Notes: generated from the letters alone by a model not told the origin. Shown: positions 1 through 8,584, numbered from the stretch's first letter. The stretch is DNA of 64,000 bases from JASLCR01 sp964619585 (GCA_964619585.1 CAZUCO010000004.1:29095-93094), one strand, 5' to 3'. Numbers and translations are program-made.

Positions 1-1
1 T

Positions 2-592
2 TACGATGACAAAAATGCGTTTTTGGTCGACACAAAGCAACAAGGATCGGAGGTGATCTCATCCCTCGAGAGCCTTGAGCGTGCCCGCAACGAGAAAGGC
101 CCCATGTCATCACGAAACCTCTACTACCGTATTGAGAAAGATGGCAAGACTACGCCACTAAAAGACGCGGTTATTGCCGCCATCCGTTCAAATACCAAAT
201 CATACCTAAACCCTCCCATTAAAAACCTTGGCTACAAAGGTATCGAAAAAGCTAGCGAGGAAATAATCAGATGGTTTGATCGCTCAAAGGATATCAAAAC
301 AGAATTTGCTACATCCGCCATGATTATGGAGCGAGCCGGAACAGGCGGAGCTCTATTTCGCAATCTCTACCGAGATTTTCTCAAAGAAGCACATGAACTA
401 ACCGGCAACGAGACAATCGCTGAGGCATATCAAGCATTTGTAGTGATTGCCAAACGCTGGTCTGAAGTAATCGCTTTGTTTGAAAAAGTGGCCGAAACCG
501 GTGATCGCACATACGTACTCCAGGCATCAGAAAAACTCAAGTCTCTCTCAGTCGAAGAGAAAACAGCAGTGCAGATTCTTAAAGCAGTCTGA
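2..592 (+). CDS. C-terminal part of a BtrH-like protein (DUF4872 region), 5' end outside window
   Basis: The reading frame is open to the left edge, so this is the 3' part of a longer gene; a TTG at 23 is probably internal. The visible 190 or so residues contain a segment ending NLGYKGIEKASEEIIRWF followed by GTGGALFRNLYRDFLKEA, which resembles the DUF4872 domain found after the cysteine-peptidase-like N-terminal domain of butirosin-biosynthesis protein BtrH relatives. The N-terminal catalytic part cannot be seen, so no reaction is claimed. The gene ends just before a strong hairpin terminator and is convergent with tRNA-Leu. The assignment rests on motif memory only. Confidence 0.6.
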   Translation, partial: YDDKNAFLVDTKQQGSEVISSLESLERARNEKGPMSSRNLYYRIEKDGKTTPLKDAVIAAIRSNTKSYLNPPIKNLGYKGIEKASEEIIRWFDRSKDIKTEFATSAMIMERAGTGGALFRNLYRDFLKEAHELTGNETIAEAYQAFVVIAKRWSEVIALFEKVAETGDRTYVLQASEKLKSLSVEEKTAVQILKAV

Positions 593-601
593 TTGAGAAA
601 G

Positions 602-632
602 AAAAATCCAGACATCGCCTGTCTGGATTTTT
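602..632. terminator. Bidirectional intrinsic terminator
   Basis: A perfect inverted repeat AAAAATCCAGACA / TGTCTGGATTTTT (602-614 and 620-632) with a 5-base loop. It has an A run on one side and a T run on the other, so it can stop transcription of the BtrH-like gene and of the convergent tRNA-Leu. Confidence 0.9.
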
Positions 633-635
633 CTT

Positions 636-723
636 TGGTGCAGTGAAGAGGACTTGAACCTCCACGAGCGCAATGCTCACTAGCCCCTCAAGCTAGCGCG
701 TCTACCAATTCCGCCACCACTGC
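636..723 (-). tRNA. tRNA-Leu (anticodon GAG)
   Basis: On the minus strand an 88-base cloverleaf can be folded: acceptor GCAGTGG, anticodon stem CTAGC/GCTAG around loop TTGAGGG (anticodon GAG, reading CUC/CUU), a long variable arm as expected for a class II leucine tRNA, T-arm GGTTCAAGTCC and an encoded CCA end (636-638). Upstream on the same strand is a promoter-like TATAAT (748-753) with TTTACA 18 bases further up. The terminator at 602-632 follows the gene. Confidence 0.97.
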
Positions 724-760
724 ATGGTGCACATTAGTACTCGAGGAATTATACCCGAAA

Positions 761-2548
761 CTATGGGGTTTTGTAAACCTGTCCCTGATCGGCAGTCCAG
801 TAGAGAATGTTGCTAAACCGATCTACATAGTTCGACAGGACCTGTTGATCGGTCATTGCTCGCGTCATCTTGGTATGCACATACATATCAGTTGCCTGAT
901 AGAGACCAAGTGCTGGCGCATCACTATACCACTGCTTGGTAAATGCACGATACTTCTGCGCCCTAAGCTCAGGCTCGCTCCGGAGTCGAGCACTAAGAAG
1001 AGCATCGTCGCTCGTTGGATTTTGATAGTTCGAGAAATTAAGTCCCGTCGCATTTGCCTGTGATGAATGCCAGTACGCAAAAACGTCGGGATCCGCTCCA
1101 ATATCAAGCTTTGTCACCAGAACATCATAGTTTCGTGGCCGAAGAATTGTTTGGACGAAATCATTTGTGCCTTCAGATGAATTAATCTTAGTGACCTGAA
1201 CATCAACACCTAGCTCGCGCCATTGTCTGGTGAGCTCGCTCACCGCTTGGTTATATTCTCCATCAACAGCAACGAGCCTCAAGACAAGTGGCTTTTTTTG
1301 CTTTTGCCGTATTGACGGCTCACCAGCAGGCACCCAACCAGAGCGTCGCAGCAATTGCCCTGCATATTTCTTGTCATACACAGGGGGGTTAGGCAAAGCC
1401 ACATCATCAATCTGCTTAGCCAAAAAAGGTCCCTTGAGAGCCGGTGAAGCAACTGGCAACTTTGTGCGCAACTGATCGACATCAACGCCGCGAGCTAAGG
1501 CCTGACGAACATTCTTATCAGATAATATCGGCGATGTTGTGTTAAAGAGCGCGTAGACTCCAGCATAGGTAGGATGTGCCTCTTTCACTACATCTGCCGG
1601 GAGCTTATCGGATGGATTAACCCCAAGGGCGGCGTTGACATCTCGACTCGATACGGCGGCCGCAAGCTGAGCCTCGGATTGATATGCGTGCAATTCAAAG
1701 CGTGCAAGTTTAGGCGATCCACGATAATACTTGTCCCATGCCGTCAAATGGGCAATCTTGTGGTCTCGTGGTGCACTAGCCGACTGTAGTAGTCGCATCT
1801 TGAATGGACCGCTACCAACCGGGGATATACTAAACGTACTCTCTCGCAGTGCTCCTCGACGTGTCGTATCCAGCAAATGCTTCGGCAGGATCGAAAACGT
1901 TAAAGCATGAGGAAATGCCGCGTGCGCTGAGGGAAGTGTGAAGCGGACAGTGTAGGTGTCGATCTTTTGCACTCGGACATCAAGCCAGCTTGATCTCATT
2001 ACTGCCCGAACGTCCGGATCTTTCATGAGTTCAACCGTATAAACCACATCATCTGCAGTCATTGTTTGTCCATCATGCCACTTCACATCCTGTCGTAGAT
2101 TAACTGTGTAGCTTTTTCGGTCAGGACTGATCTTCATCGATGCCAGTGCGTCATTTCGTAGGTGTGCGGTGGTGTCATAGTCAAGTAAGCTTGAAAATAC
2201 CAGTTTCGCCACTGACCTTTCGGCCATCGACTGAGCATATAGAGGATTCAACGTCTTAATAGGACCTAGTGTTGCCTCGGCATAGACACCGCCAGCCACA
2301 GGTGCTGTCTGCTTATATCCCGACTGATACCATACCATCTGCACGGCTACAGCAATAATCAGCACACCCACAACTGTAAACCAAAGTGTAATATGCTGAC
2401 GCGCATCACGAATACTATTTAACTTGCCGATAATAAACTTATGAGCATGACGGGTCGTCGCCGTCTCTGCCTTACGGACCCGCTTAGAGAGCGTTGTACT
2501 ATCAAACTTCAGCTTGTGAAATTTTTTCCAACCACCTTTGTCATCCAT
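761..2548 (-). CDS. Membrane-anchored oligopeptide-binding protein (SBP_bac_5 family)
   Basis: 595 residues. The N-terminal 50 are basic and cytoplasmic, a single hydrophobic segment lies at about residues 57-73 (WFTVVGVLIIAVAVQMVW), and the rest is the extracellular peptide/nickel-binding fold of ABC importers. Typical features include GGVYAEATLGPIKTLNPLY at the start of the binding domain, VKWHDGQTMTADDVVYTVE and VGSGPFKMR. Anchoring is by a transmembrane helix, since no lipobox is present. It lies 22 bases downstream of secG and looks cotranscribed with secG and the holin-like gene. No permease or ATPase subunits are nearby, so its transporter partners must be elsewhere, or it works alone as a peptide receptor. 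Confidence 0.9.
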   Translation of the reverse strand: MDDKGGWKKFHKLKFDSTTLSKRVRKAETATTRHAHKFIIGKLNSIRDARQHITLWFTVVGVLIIAVAVQMVWYQSGYKQTAPVAGGVYAEATLGPIKTLNPLYAQSMAERSVAKLVFSSLLDYDTTAHLRNDALASMKISPDRKSYTVNLRQDVKWHDGQTMTADDVVYTVELMKDPDVRAVMRSSWLDVRVQKIDTYTVRFTLPSAHAAFPHALTFSILPKHLLDTTRRGALRESTFSISPVGSGPFKMRLLQSASAPRDHKIAHLTAWDKYYRGSPKLARFELHAYQSEAQLAAAVSSRDVNAALGVNPSDKLPADVVKEAHPTYAGVYALFNTTSPILSDKNVRQALARGVDVDQLRTKLPVASPALKGPFLAKQIDDVALPNPPVYDKKYAGQLLRRSGWVPAGEPSIRQKQKKPLVLRLVAVDGEYNQAVSELTRQWRELGVDVQVTKINSSEGTNDFVQTILRPRNYDVLVTKLDIGADPDVFAYWHSSQANATGLNFSNYQNPTSDDALLSARLRSEPELRAQKYRAFTKQWYSDAPALGLYQATDMYVHTKMTRAMTDQQVLSNYVDRFSNILYWTADQGQVYKTP

Positions 2549-2570
2549 AATGCTGCTTAGCCAGTCCTAC

Positions 2571-2795
2571 CTAAGGAATGAGGAGTGACCCAAGAATAGA
2601 TAGTACAAATACAACTGCAAGAACAATCGTTGCATCAAACAAACTTTTGTCGATACCTCGACGTGTCGTATATAGTTCGCCTGAACTACCAAATCCAGCC
2701 CCAAGGCTTGCACCACGTTGCTGCAAAAGGATACAGAGCGTCATCAATATACCCGAACCGACGCTTGCATATTGTAGAACTGTCGCGATATCCAT
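2571..2795 (-). CDS. secG: Protein translocase subunit SecG
   Basis: 74 residues with two hydrophobic helices (about 5-22 and 54-73) separated by the conserved loop QQRGASLGAGFGSSGELYTTRRG, which is characteristic of SecG. SecG assists SecYE in protein export across the cytoplasmic membrane. The start ATG has a good ribosome-binding site (AGGAAGGA) in the 2-base gap plus the end of the preceding holin-like gene, which indicates translation within an operon. The length is normal for the family. Confidence 0.93.
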   Translation of the reverse strand: MDIATVLQYASVGSGILMTLCILLQQRGASLGAGFGSSGELYTTRRGIDKSLFDATIVLAVVFVLSILGSLLIP

Positions 2796-2797
2796 TT

Positions 2798-3190
2798 TTA
2801 GACTTCCTTCCTAACTTTCTCAATGTGAATTTCAAACACACTACTTACTATATAGTTTATCAAACTTAGCACCATTCCAGCGATAACGGAGTGCCAAAAT
2901 GTTATTTGGATACCAGGCGCTAGACCCAGCGAGATCCATACCATAAGTCCATTAACAATAAATGTAAAGAGACCGAGAGTGAGCAGAATCGCCGGAAGTG
3001 AGAATATAATCACAATTGGGCGCAGGACACTATTAACTACTGAGAAGATGAGTCCAGCTAGCAAAAATGCACCGATGCCGGCTGTTGTCTCGGTTGGATC
3101 AAGACCAGTTCCAAATAAACGTATAGTTAGCCAGATACCAAAGGTATTCAAAAGCCAACGAACTAAAAAGACAAAGAATTGCTGCCTCAT
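2798..3190 (-). CDS. Phage-holin-family / YvlD-type small membrane protein
   Basis: 130 residues, four predicted transmembrane helices, with the family signature NSVLRPIVIIFSLPAILLTLG in the middle. These proteins (phage holin 4 superfamily in name only) are common chromosomal membrane proteins of unknown function, sometimes linked to envelope stress. It appears to be the first gene of the holin-like/secG/binding-protein operon: a TATACT box lies 10 bases before the ATG, with AGAGGT as a possible ribosome-binding site between them. Confidence 0.85.
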   Translation of the reverse strand: MRQQFFVFLVRWLLNTFGIWLTIRLFGTGLDPTETTAGIGAFLLAGLIFSVVNSVLRPIVIIFSLPAILLTLGLFTFIVNGLMVWISLGLAPGIQITFWHSVIAGMVLSLINYIVSSVFEIHIEKVRKEV

Positions 3191-3215
3191 GATTACCTCT
3201 AGTATACCCTTTTGC

Positions 3216-4415
3216 CTAGTACTCTGTCGAGAGGGCTTTGCTCAAGTTGACGGAGCCAGAATCAGTCACAAGGATATCGTCTTCAATACGGATACCAATC
3301 CCCTCCTGATTGACATACACTCCTGGCTCTACCGTCAACACCATGCCAGGCTCAAATATATGAGCACCTCCCAGGCTATCATGCACATCGATTCCCAGCC
3401 CATGGCTTACGGCATGAGGGAAATAACGACGATACGCCTCTTCATCCTCGCTACCCTCCATAAGTCCGAGATCAACAAGGAGTCGCTTCATGATTATGTC
3501 AACTTTATCAGCGTACTCTGCCGTTGATACACCCGGACCGATTAACCCTATGATTTCTCGTTGAGCAGCCACCACCCCATCGTGAGCTGCTCGCTGGCGT
3601 TGAGCCAGCTGACCATAGCCATAGGTTCGCGTGATATCAGCTGCATAGCCATTCACCTTTGCTCCGATATCAAGGAGGACAAGCTGCCGCTTCTTTAGCT
3701 TGTCAGTGTTGGCTACATAATGTAGCGTACAGGCATTCGCTCCACCGGCTACGATAGGTGTATAGGCATGGCGTGCGTTTACTTGACGAAAACGGTAGTC
3801 AAACTCTGCAGCTATTTCGTACTCATACTTATAGCTATCAAGTGACTGTTTGACGTGCTTGAAAGCAGTTGCAGTAACAGAAATCGCCTTTTTGATTGCC
3901 TGAACCTCTTCGGGCTGTTTGATCGCCCGTTGTTTTGCCAAACTTTTGCGACAATCTTGTACAGACTGAAATGTACGTCCAAGTTGTTTGGCAAGTTGGC
4001 GCTGAGCAGGATTTTCAAAGAAATTAAAGTGTGATTTATGGGGGTGATCACCAAGTGTATATACGACGCTGTGCTTCTTAGCCAGCTCCGTAAATAGCGA
4101 GAGCGCTTCGTCCCTTGTGACTACAGTGTCAACTCCAGCAATCATCTGAGCGCCTTCTGCCGATAGCGTCCCGTCAAACCTTTCATGCACCGCTTCAATA
4201 TCGGGTGCAACTAGCCAACTCTTGCTGCGCGTACCATCAATAATCAATAGCCAGTCCGGCTCATCAATACCGGTGAGATACCAAAAATTCGACTCTTGCT
4301 CAAAAGGGTAAAAAGCATCATCACTACTCTGCATGCGACTGTTCGCAGCCAGGATGATTAGGCCAAGCTGGCTACCGATCATTTGGCGGTTACGCGTAAA
4401 AAAGTCTGCTTTCAT
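3216..4415 (-). CDS. pepP: Xaa-Pro aminopeptidase (aminopeptidase P, M24B)
   Basis: 399 residues. The N-terminal half is the creatinase-like domain (NLGLI..FWYLTGIDEPDWLLII). The C-terminal pita-bread domain has the metal ligands expected for M24: aspartates in LLDIGAKVNGYAADITRTYG, His in HAVSHGLGIDVHD, Glu in VLTVEPGVYV and Glu in GIRIEDDILVT. It would remove N-terminal residues that precede proline, using two metal ions in the cytoplasm. A TATACT box lies 7 bases before the ATG (4423-4428), consistent with a leaderless mRNA. Confidence 0.95.
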   Translation of the reverse strand: MKADFFTRNRQMIGSQLGLIILAANSRMQSSDDAFYPFEQESNFWYLTGIDEPDWLLIIDGTRSKSWLVAPDIEAVHERFDGTLSAEGAQMIAGVDTVVTRDEALSLFTELAKKHSVVYTLGDHPHKSHFNFFENPAQRQLAKQLGRTFQSVQDCRKSLAKQRAIKQPEEVQAIKKAISVTATAFKHVKQSLDSYKYEYEIAAEFDYRFRQVNARHAYTPIVAGGANACTLHYVANTDKLKKRQLVLLDIGAKVNGYAADITRTYGYGQLAQRQRAAHDGVVAAQREIIGLIGPGVSTAEYADKVDIIMKRLLVDLGLMEGSEDEEAYRRYFPHAVSHGLGIDVHDSLGGAHIFEPGMVLTVEPGVYVNQEGIGIRIEDDILVTDSGSVNLSKALSTEY

Positions 4416-4451
4416 CAGTCTCAGTATACTTTGTACTGCTATGATTGCCTA

Positions 4452-5162
4452 CTAGCAATCATATGCAGGGAATGACTGTGACCAGACGTTTGAGTCAGGC
4501 GACTCAGCGCCGGCAGAGTTTACCGCTCGTATGGTGTAGCTAAGCGTGTATGGTGAACTAGCTGGCCACTGCTCACTTGTCACTGTCGTTGTCCGAGACC
4601 CGGCCGTGGTGCCCGTATTACTATAGGTGCTTGCAAGTGTTGACCCACGATAGATTCGATACGTCGGCACCGATGATGCTGGCTCGCCGTTCCATGTCAA
4701 GGTCACCGAAGCCCAAGAGGCAGCCCCAGTGCCGTTATTCGCACATACAGCACTTCCACTTGTAATTACCGGAGTAGCTGGAGCTGGTACAGTACATGCT
4801 CCTGCGATTGGTTGGCTACTAGTATTGGTAACGTAGTACGTCACGCTTGACTGAACCTTAGAAGACCCTGTAATACAAAAAGCGGTAGCAGAACCACTAC
4901 TCCAAGTAACCGTTATATTAGGGCTAGCGCTAAACGACGCAGGTAGCGACAGGGGGTAGCTATTGCTGAAATTACGCTGCTGCTTCATAGCGTTTGCCGC
5001 CATCACGAGGTCACTTTTTACCGCAGTTGTTTCCGCACGAGTACGCCACGATGTATAGCCTACTACTGAAAGGCTTGCAAGAATTCCTATGATTACAATA
5101 ATGACAAGCAGCTCAACAATAGTGAATCCAAAGCGTCGATAAGCAATAGCACCATTACTCAT
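4452..5162 (-). CDS. Type IV pilin-like protein with a C-terminal fibronectin-III-like domain
   Basis: 236 residues. Near the N-terminus is a class III-type prepilin signal, RRFGFTIVELLVIIVIIGIL, with expected cleavage between Gly and Phe and the conserved Glu at +5. An ordinary pilin helix and head follow to about residue 125. From about 130 to the end (PVITSGSAVC...RIYRGSTLAST...SYTIRAVNSAGAESPDSN) is a fibronectin-III-like beta domain, which suggests an adhesive or minor pilin. Other pilus genes are not in the window. Saccharibacteria use type IV pili for twitching and host contact, so that role is likely but inferred. TATACT lies 6 bases before the ATG. Confidence 0.87.
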   Translation of the reverse strand: MSNGAIAYRRFGFTIVELLVIIVIIGILASLSVVGYTSWRTRAETTAVKSDLVMAANAMKQQRNFSNSYPLSLPASFSASPNITVTWSSGSATAFCITGSSKVQSSVTYYVTNTSSQPIAGACTVPAPATPVITSGSAVCANNGTGAASWASVTLTWNGEPASSVPTYRIYRGSTLASTYSNTGTTAGSRTTTVTSEQWPASSPYTLSYTIRAVNSAGAESPDSNVWSQSFPAYDC

Positions 5163-5179
5163 GACATCAGTATAGCATC

Positions 5180-6739
5180 CTACTCGTGCTTTTCATCAAG
5201 AATTGGCTTGAGCGTAACAGCCTTTTTTGCACCTACTACAGCCTCAACATCACTGTAGTCGGCTGCCTGAAGACCTCGTACGCTGCCGAAGGTCTTTAGC
5301 AATTTCTTACGGGTAGCCGGGCCAATGCCTGGAATCTCCTCTAAAACGCTGGCTGTTGCCTTCTTACGCTTTAGTACAGTGTGGTAACTGACAGCAAAAC
5401 GGTGTGACTCATCCCGTATACGCTGGAATAGTTTGACGATATCGCTATAGGGGCTGAGTGAGCTACCACTACCAAGATTCTTAGAATGAGAGCTTGCATT
5501 TGACTGACCCAGATGAAGATTAACCACCAAAAAATCACCTTCCGTGAACACGCCCACTCCTGGAATCGGTGTCGTCTGTAATACTTCAAGTGCCTCAGTT
5601 GAGATGTGCGAGCGCGTCTTGTGCAGTAGTATCTCTTCTTCCCGCTTGGCAATACTAATGGTCGGTAGCTTTATCCCTCTTGTATTCATTGCATCGAGTG
5701 CCGCTACAAGTTGCGCCTTACCACCATCGATTAGGACTAGCTCGGGTAGACCCCAGGCTTTGATGTTCTTTTCTGAGAATCGTCGCAGCAGCGTCTCGTG
5801 CATATTACCGACATCATCGTTCTTCTCTATTTTCGTCTTGAACTTACGATACTCTGCCCTATCTGACACCCCATTGGTAAATACCACCATACTTGCTACA
5901 ACATTGAGACCACCTTGATGAGAGATATCGAAGCCCTCAATCCGTTTTGGAATTCCCTTTAGGTTGAACAGCTTCATCAAATCACTCAACGCTTTGTCTT
6001 TGGAGATATCAAGAAACTCCCTATCACCGAACATCACTCGACGCTGAAGTTCCTTCATATGTCCTAGCCTATTGCGAAGATGTGCTGCTTCCTCAAACTT
6101 ATGCGCTTTAGCTGCTTGTTTCATGTCTTTTTCGAGTTCTGCAGCAATCTTTTTCCGATTACGCTTGATGTAGCTGATTAGCTTACGGAGATTAACTTTA
6201 TACGCCTCTGATCCTTCGCTCATACGAGGGCTAAGCCCAAGGTCCTGATCAAGTCGTGAAGTTTCCTTGACCGGAGGCTTGATAAAGTACGGAAAGATGC
6301 GACGAAGATAGCGCAGGGCTTTTTTGAGCGCATAGCCATTGTAGAACGGCCCATAGTATTCGGCGCCATCATCAGCCGGATTGCGAGTGAGCGTCACCGT
6401 TGGCCACTCGCTCTTCATATCTATCCGCACGAAGCTTTGGCTCTTGTCATCACGTAGTAAGATATTAAAGCGCGGCATATAGCGTTTGACCATCTCACTC
6501 TCGAGAAACAGCGCATCTATTTCACTCTCCGTCTCAACCCAATCTGTGTCGTGGATCTCTGCCACCAAGGCAATTGTCTTGGCGTCCAAGTTACGTGAAC
6601 TCTGAAAATATTGCTTAACCCTATTACGAAGTACTGCCGCCTTGCCCACATAGATGACCTCACCTGCTTTACTCTTATGGAAATAGACTCCTGATGAGCG
6701 TGGCAATGTCTTTAATTTTTCCTCGAGTGCTTTGTTCAC
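5180..6739 (-). CDS. uvrC: UvrABC system protein C
   Basis: 519 residues, shorter than the usual 590-620. Domains in order: GIY-YIG endonuclease (about 10-90; LPRSSGVYFHKSKAGEVIYVGKA), UVR motif (about 200-235), the RNase H-like 5'-incision domain (about 255-400; GFDISHQGG, VLIDGGKAQL) and a C-terminal helix-hairpin-helix (EEIPGIGPATRKKLLKTFGS). It makes the dual incisions in nucleotide excision repair after UvrA and UvrB load. uvrA is in this window; uvrB is not. The start is GTG, chosen because TATAAT (6746-6751) sits 6 bases upstream, fitting a leaderless mRNA. Confidence 0.97.
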   Translation of the reverse strand: MNKALEEKLKTLPRSSGVYFHKSKAGEVIYVGKAAVLRNRVKQYFQSSRNLDAKTIALVAEIHDTDWVETESEIDALFLESEMVKRYMPRFNILLRDDKSQSFVRIDMKSEWPTVTLTRNPADDGAEYYGPFYNGYALKKALRYLRRIFPYFIKPPVKETSRLDQDLGLSPRMSEGSEAYKVNLRKLISYIKRNRKKIAAELEKDMKQAAKAHKFEEAAHLRNRLGHMKELQRRVMFGDREFLDISKDKALSDLMKLFNLKGIPKRIEGFDISHQGGLNVVASMVVFTNGVSDRAEYRKFKTKIEKNDDVGNMHETLLRRFSEKNIKAWGLPELVLIDGGKAQLVAALDAMNTRGIKLPTISIAKREEEILLHKTRSHISTEALEVLQTTPIPGVGVFTEGDFLVVNLHLGQSNASSHSKNLGSGSSLSPYSDIVKLFQRIRDESHRFAVSYHTVLKRKKATASVLEEIPGIGPATRKKLLKTFGSVRGLQAADYSDVEAVVGAKKAVTLKPILDEKHE

Positions 6740-6884
6740 AATCTCATTATAATCTAGAGAGACAGATGAACACTAGGGCCACTCTATGGCCTAAATCACA
6801 TAATACTCTAAGATGTCGTGACTTTGCGATCATCACCCCTGTTTATATAACGCTAGCGCTTTTTCTATTTTGATGACATAAGTA

Positions 6885-6913
6885 TTGACATTTATTAACT
6901 CTTGTGATATTAT
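6885..6913 (+). promoter_or_regulatory. Consensus-type sigma-70 promoter upstream of the GC-rich gene
   Basis: TTGACA (6885-6890), a 17-base spacer and TATTAT (6908-6913) point toward the GC-rich gene at 7213. Transcription should begin near 6920, giving an unusually long leader of about 290 bases. This contrasts with most first genes in the window, which have almost no leader. The preceding 6740-6884 stretch, between uvrC and this promoter, shows nothing else recognisable. Confidence 0.8.
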
Positions 6914-6919
6914 CGACGT

Positions 6920-7212
6920 ATCACTGGTGAGTGTGAGGTTCTGTCTCTAGCCAAGAGGATACGACAGATAAGAGAGTACGCTTTGCCACGATGGGAACAT
7001 TAAAAATCAGGCTATAACTTGCTGCACTTTTTAGTGTAGCAATTTTGTGAAATATGAAGTTATCCTTCCCTGTCTGTGATAGGCAGTGAGCCAGCTCACA
7101 TTCCAATAGAGATTTTGAGTTGACTCGCTGCCTCTCACCACAAGGGGGCGGCAGTACTCGAGAAAGGTTCTCGAGAACTACGATTCCCCTCGTGGGGGAA
7201 GGAGATGGACCA
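6920..7212 (+). promoter_or_regulatory. Long structured 5' leader of the GC-rich gene
   Basis: This leader contains an outer repeat ATAACTT/AAGTTAT enclosing a TGCT..AGCA hairpin (about 7014-7063), a GTGAGC-CA-GCTCAC palindrome near 7085-7098, a perfect hairpin CTCGAGAA-AGG-TTCTCGAG (7157-7175) and TTCCCC/GGGGAA (7184-7200). The last one overlaps the Shine-Dalgarno AAGGAG (7199-7204), so folding could control translation. No known riboswitch class was recognised. Confidence 0.5.
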
Positions 7213-8421
7213 ATGTCTGCAAGTGACAACCCGAGTGGGCCCGACACCAAGCAGAGGAGCATGAACGGACGCATCGCTCTCGGCGGCGTGATCATTGTGC
7301 TCATCGTTGCTGTGGGTGGTGCCGCTCTTCTGCTCAAGGGGGGCGACGACACCAAGCCCACGGCCGGCAAGCCGACCGCAACCAACTCGTCCACCTCGGC
7401 AACCGCCGAGACGGACGGAGCGGCCAGCCCCAGCGAGTCCGCAACAGTGAAGGACGGTGGCAAGAAGGAGATCGTTCCATTCGTGGACGAGGCTCCCGAC
7501 AACCCGTCGGCCGACACCACGGACGACCCGCTGACTCCTTCCACCCTCCCCGTCGGGCTCTGCCCGACACTGGAGAACTGGAAGACCCTGGTGAACTGCG
7601 TCGAGAACAACAACCTCGACTGGTACATCCAGGGTGTCAACCAGCGCAAGGAGAAGACCGGCTTCGACTGGTCGGACATCAAGCGCTGGGCGGGCGCCAA
7701 GAACGCGGACCTCGCTGAGGTGCGCGTGATCCAGGTCTTCGGGCCCAACATCAGCGACAAGGAGGCGCGCAAGCGTGCCGCCCTGCTGGTGGGCGACGAT
7801 GCGGCGAACAACATGAGGATCGTTCGCCAGCCTTCGTGCTTCGTCAACACCCGCGGTCTGGAGCACGGAGCCATGGAGGACTTCGCGTACTGCCCGCCGG
7901 GCTCGCGCCAGGTCAGGGTCTCCCTGGTCCCGGCTCAGATGAAGAAGGGCAAGATCGTCGGCATCGTCAACAGCGACTCCGGCGTCTTCATCGACTGCGA
8001 CAACCTGTTCTGGATCCCGGACGTCATCATCGCCCCGGGCTACCCGCCGCAGAAGCAGCCGACGCCCACCCCGGAGTGCAAGAAGAAGGTCTGCGGTACG
8101 CCTCCCAAGGAGGCCTGCCCGTGGAACCCCTCCCTGCCCCCGGGTTCTCCCAACTGCCTGAAGCCCAAGGACCCCCGTCAGGGGACCCAGGAGCAGGGCA
8201 ACAACCGCGACGGTGGCGGTGGCAAGGCACCCAAGCAGACCGACCCCGTCGGTCCGCCCAAGGGTGGCACTCCGCCGCCGAAGTACACGCCGCCGGCCCC
8301 GCCGGCGCCGTCGTCGACCCCGCGGCCTCCCGAGGAGGTTCCGACGCAGAAGCCCTCTGGGCCTCCCGCAACGGAGCACACCCCGGAATGCCCCAACGCC
8401 GACAACCCGGCCTGCGGGTGA
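7213..8421 (+). CDS. GC-rich membrane-anchored or secreted Cys/Pro-rich protein, function unknown
   Basis: 402 residues from the ATG at 7213, which has AAGGAG eight bases upstream; an in-frame extension to 7120 would run through leader hairpins. The N-terminus is short and polar, then comes one transmembrane helix (about residues 20-41, ALGGVIIVLIVAVGGAALLL), a Ser/Thr/Ala-rich linker, a globular part (about 105-285) and a Pro/Lys/Gly-rich tail. About eleven cysteines outside the helix suggest disulfides in an exported domain. Third codon positions are almost all G or C, unlike the neighbouring genes, which suggests horizontal transfer, possibly from an actinobacterium. No family was recognised. 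Confidence 0.75.
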   Translation: MSASDNPSGPDTKQRSMNGRIALGGVIIVLIVAVGGAALLLKGGDDTKPTAGKPTATNSSTSATAETDGAASPSESATVKDGGKKEIVPFVDEAPDNPSADTTDDPLTPSTLPVGLCPTLENWKTLVNCVENNNLDWYIQGVNQRKEKTGFDWSDIKRWAGAKNADLAEVRVIQVFGPNISDKEARKRAALLVGDDAANNMRIVRQPSCFVNTRGLEHGAMEDFAYCPPGSRQVRVSLVPAQMKKGKIVGIVNSDSGVFIDCDNLFWIPDVIIAPGYPPQKQPTPTPECKKKVCGTPPKEACPWNPSLPPGSPNCLKPKDPRQGTQEQGNNRDGGGGKAPKQTDPVGPPKGGTPPPKYTPPAPPAPSSTPRPPEEVPTQKPSGPPATEHTPECPNADNPACG

Positions 8422-8426
8422 CATGA

Positions 8427-8584
8427 CTCCTCTTCCCGAGGAGCCTGGCTCCCCGGAGTGCACCCAGAGCGATCTGGCTCTGCACTCCGGGGATAAGTCC
8501 ACTTCACACTTCATATTCCGCGAACAAGCCAGAGAGATCAATTCTCGCTCGAGCACTGCTCGCGATCTGAGTTGATCTCTCTGG
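8427..8584 (+). repeat. Three successive strong hairpins after the GC-rich gene
   Basis: Hairpins in order: CTCCTC-TTCCC-GAGGAG (8427-8443), a 12-bp perfect stem CCCCGGAGTGCA / TGCACTCCGGGG (8451-8462 with 8481-8492), and a 13-bp perfect stem CCAGAGAGATCAA / TTGATCTCTCTGG (8529-8541 with 8572-8584). None is followed by a T tract. T-less terminators of this kind are common in high-GC Gram-positives, matching the foreign look of the gene. The remaining 8585-8740 holds only the leader of the next gene, including a TTGACTC/GAGTCAA hairpin directly before its AAGGAG site. Confidence 0.7.

Noticed and set aside
6921..7874. A 317-codon minus-strand frame across the leader and first part of the GC-rich gene
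   Set aside because: It is a shadow of the same GC-rich sequence, and it runs through the promoter-proximal leader hairpins.
7135..8556. A 473-codon open frame on the minus strand opposite the GC-rich gene
   Set aside because: High GC gives long stop-free frames on the opposite strand. The translation is a low-complexity Arg/Val-rich sequence with no ribosome-binding site, while the plus-strand frame has a promoter, Shine-Dalgarno and membrane helix.
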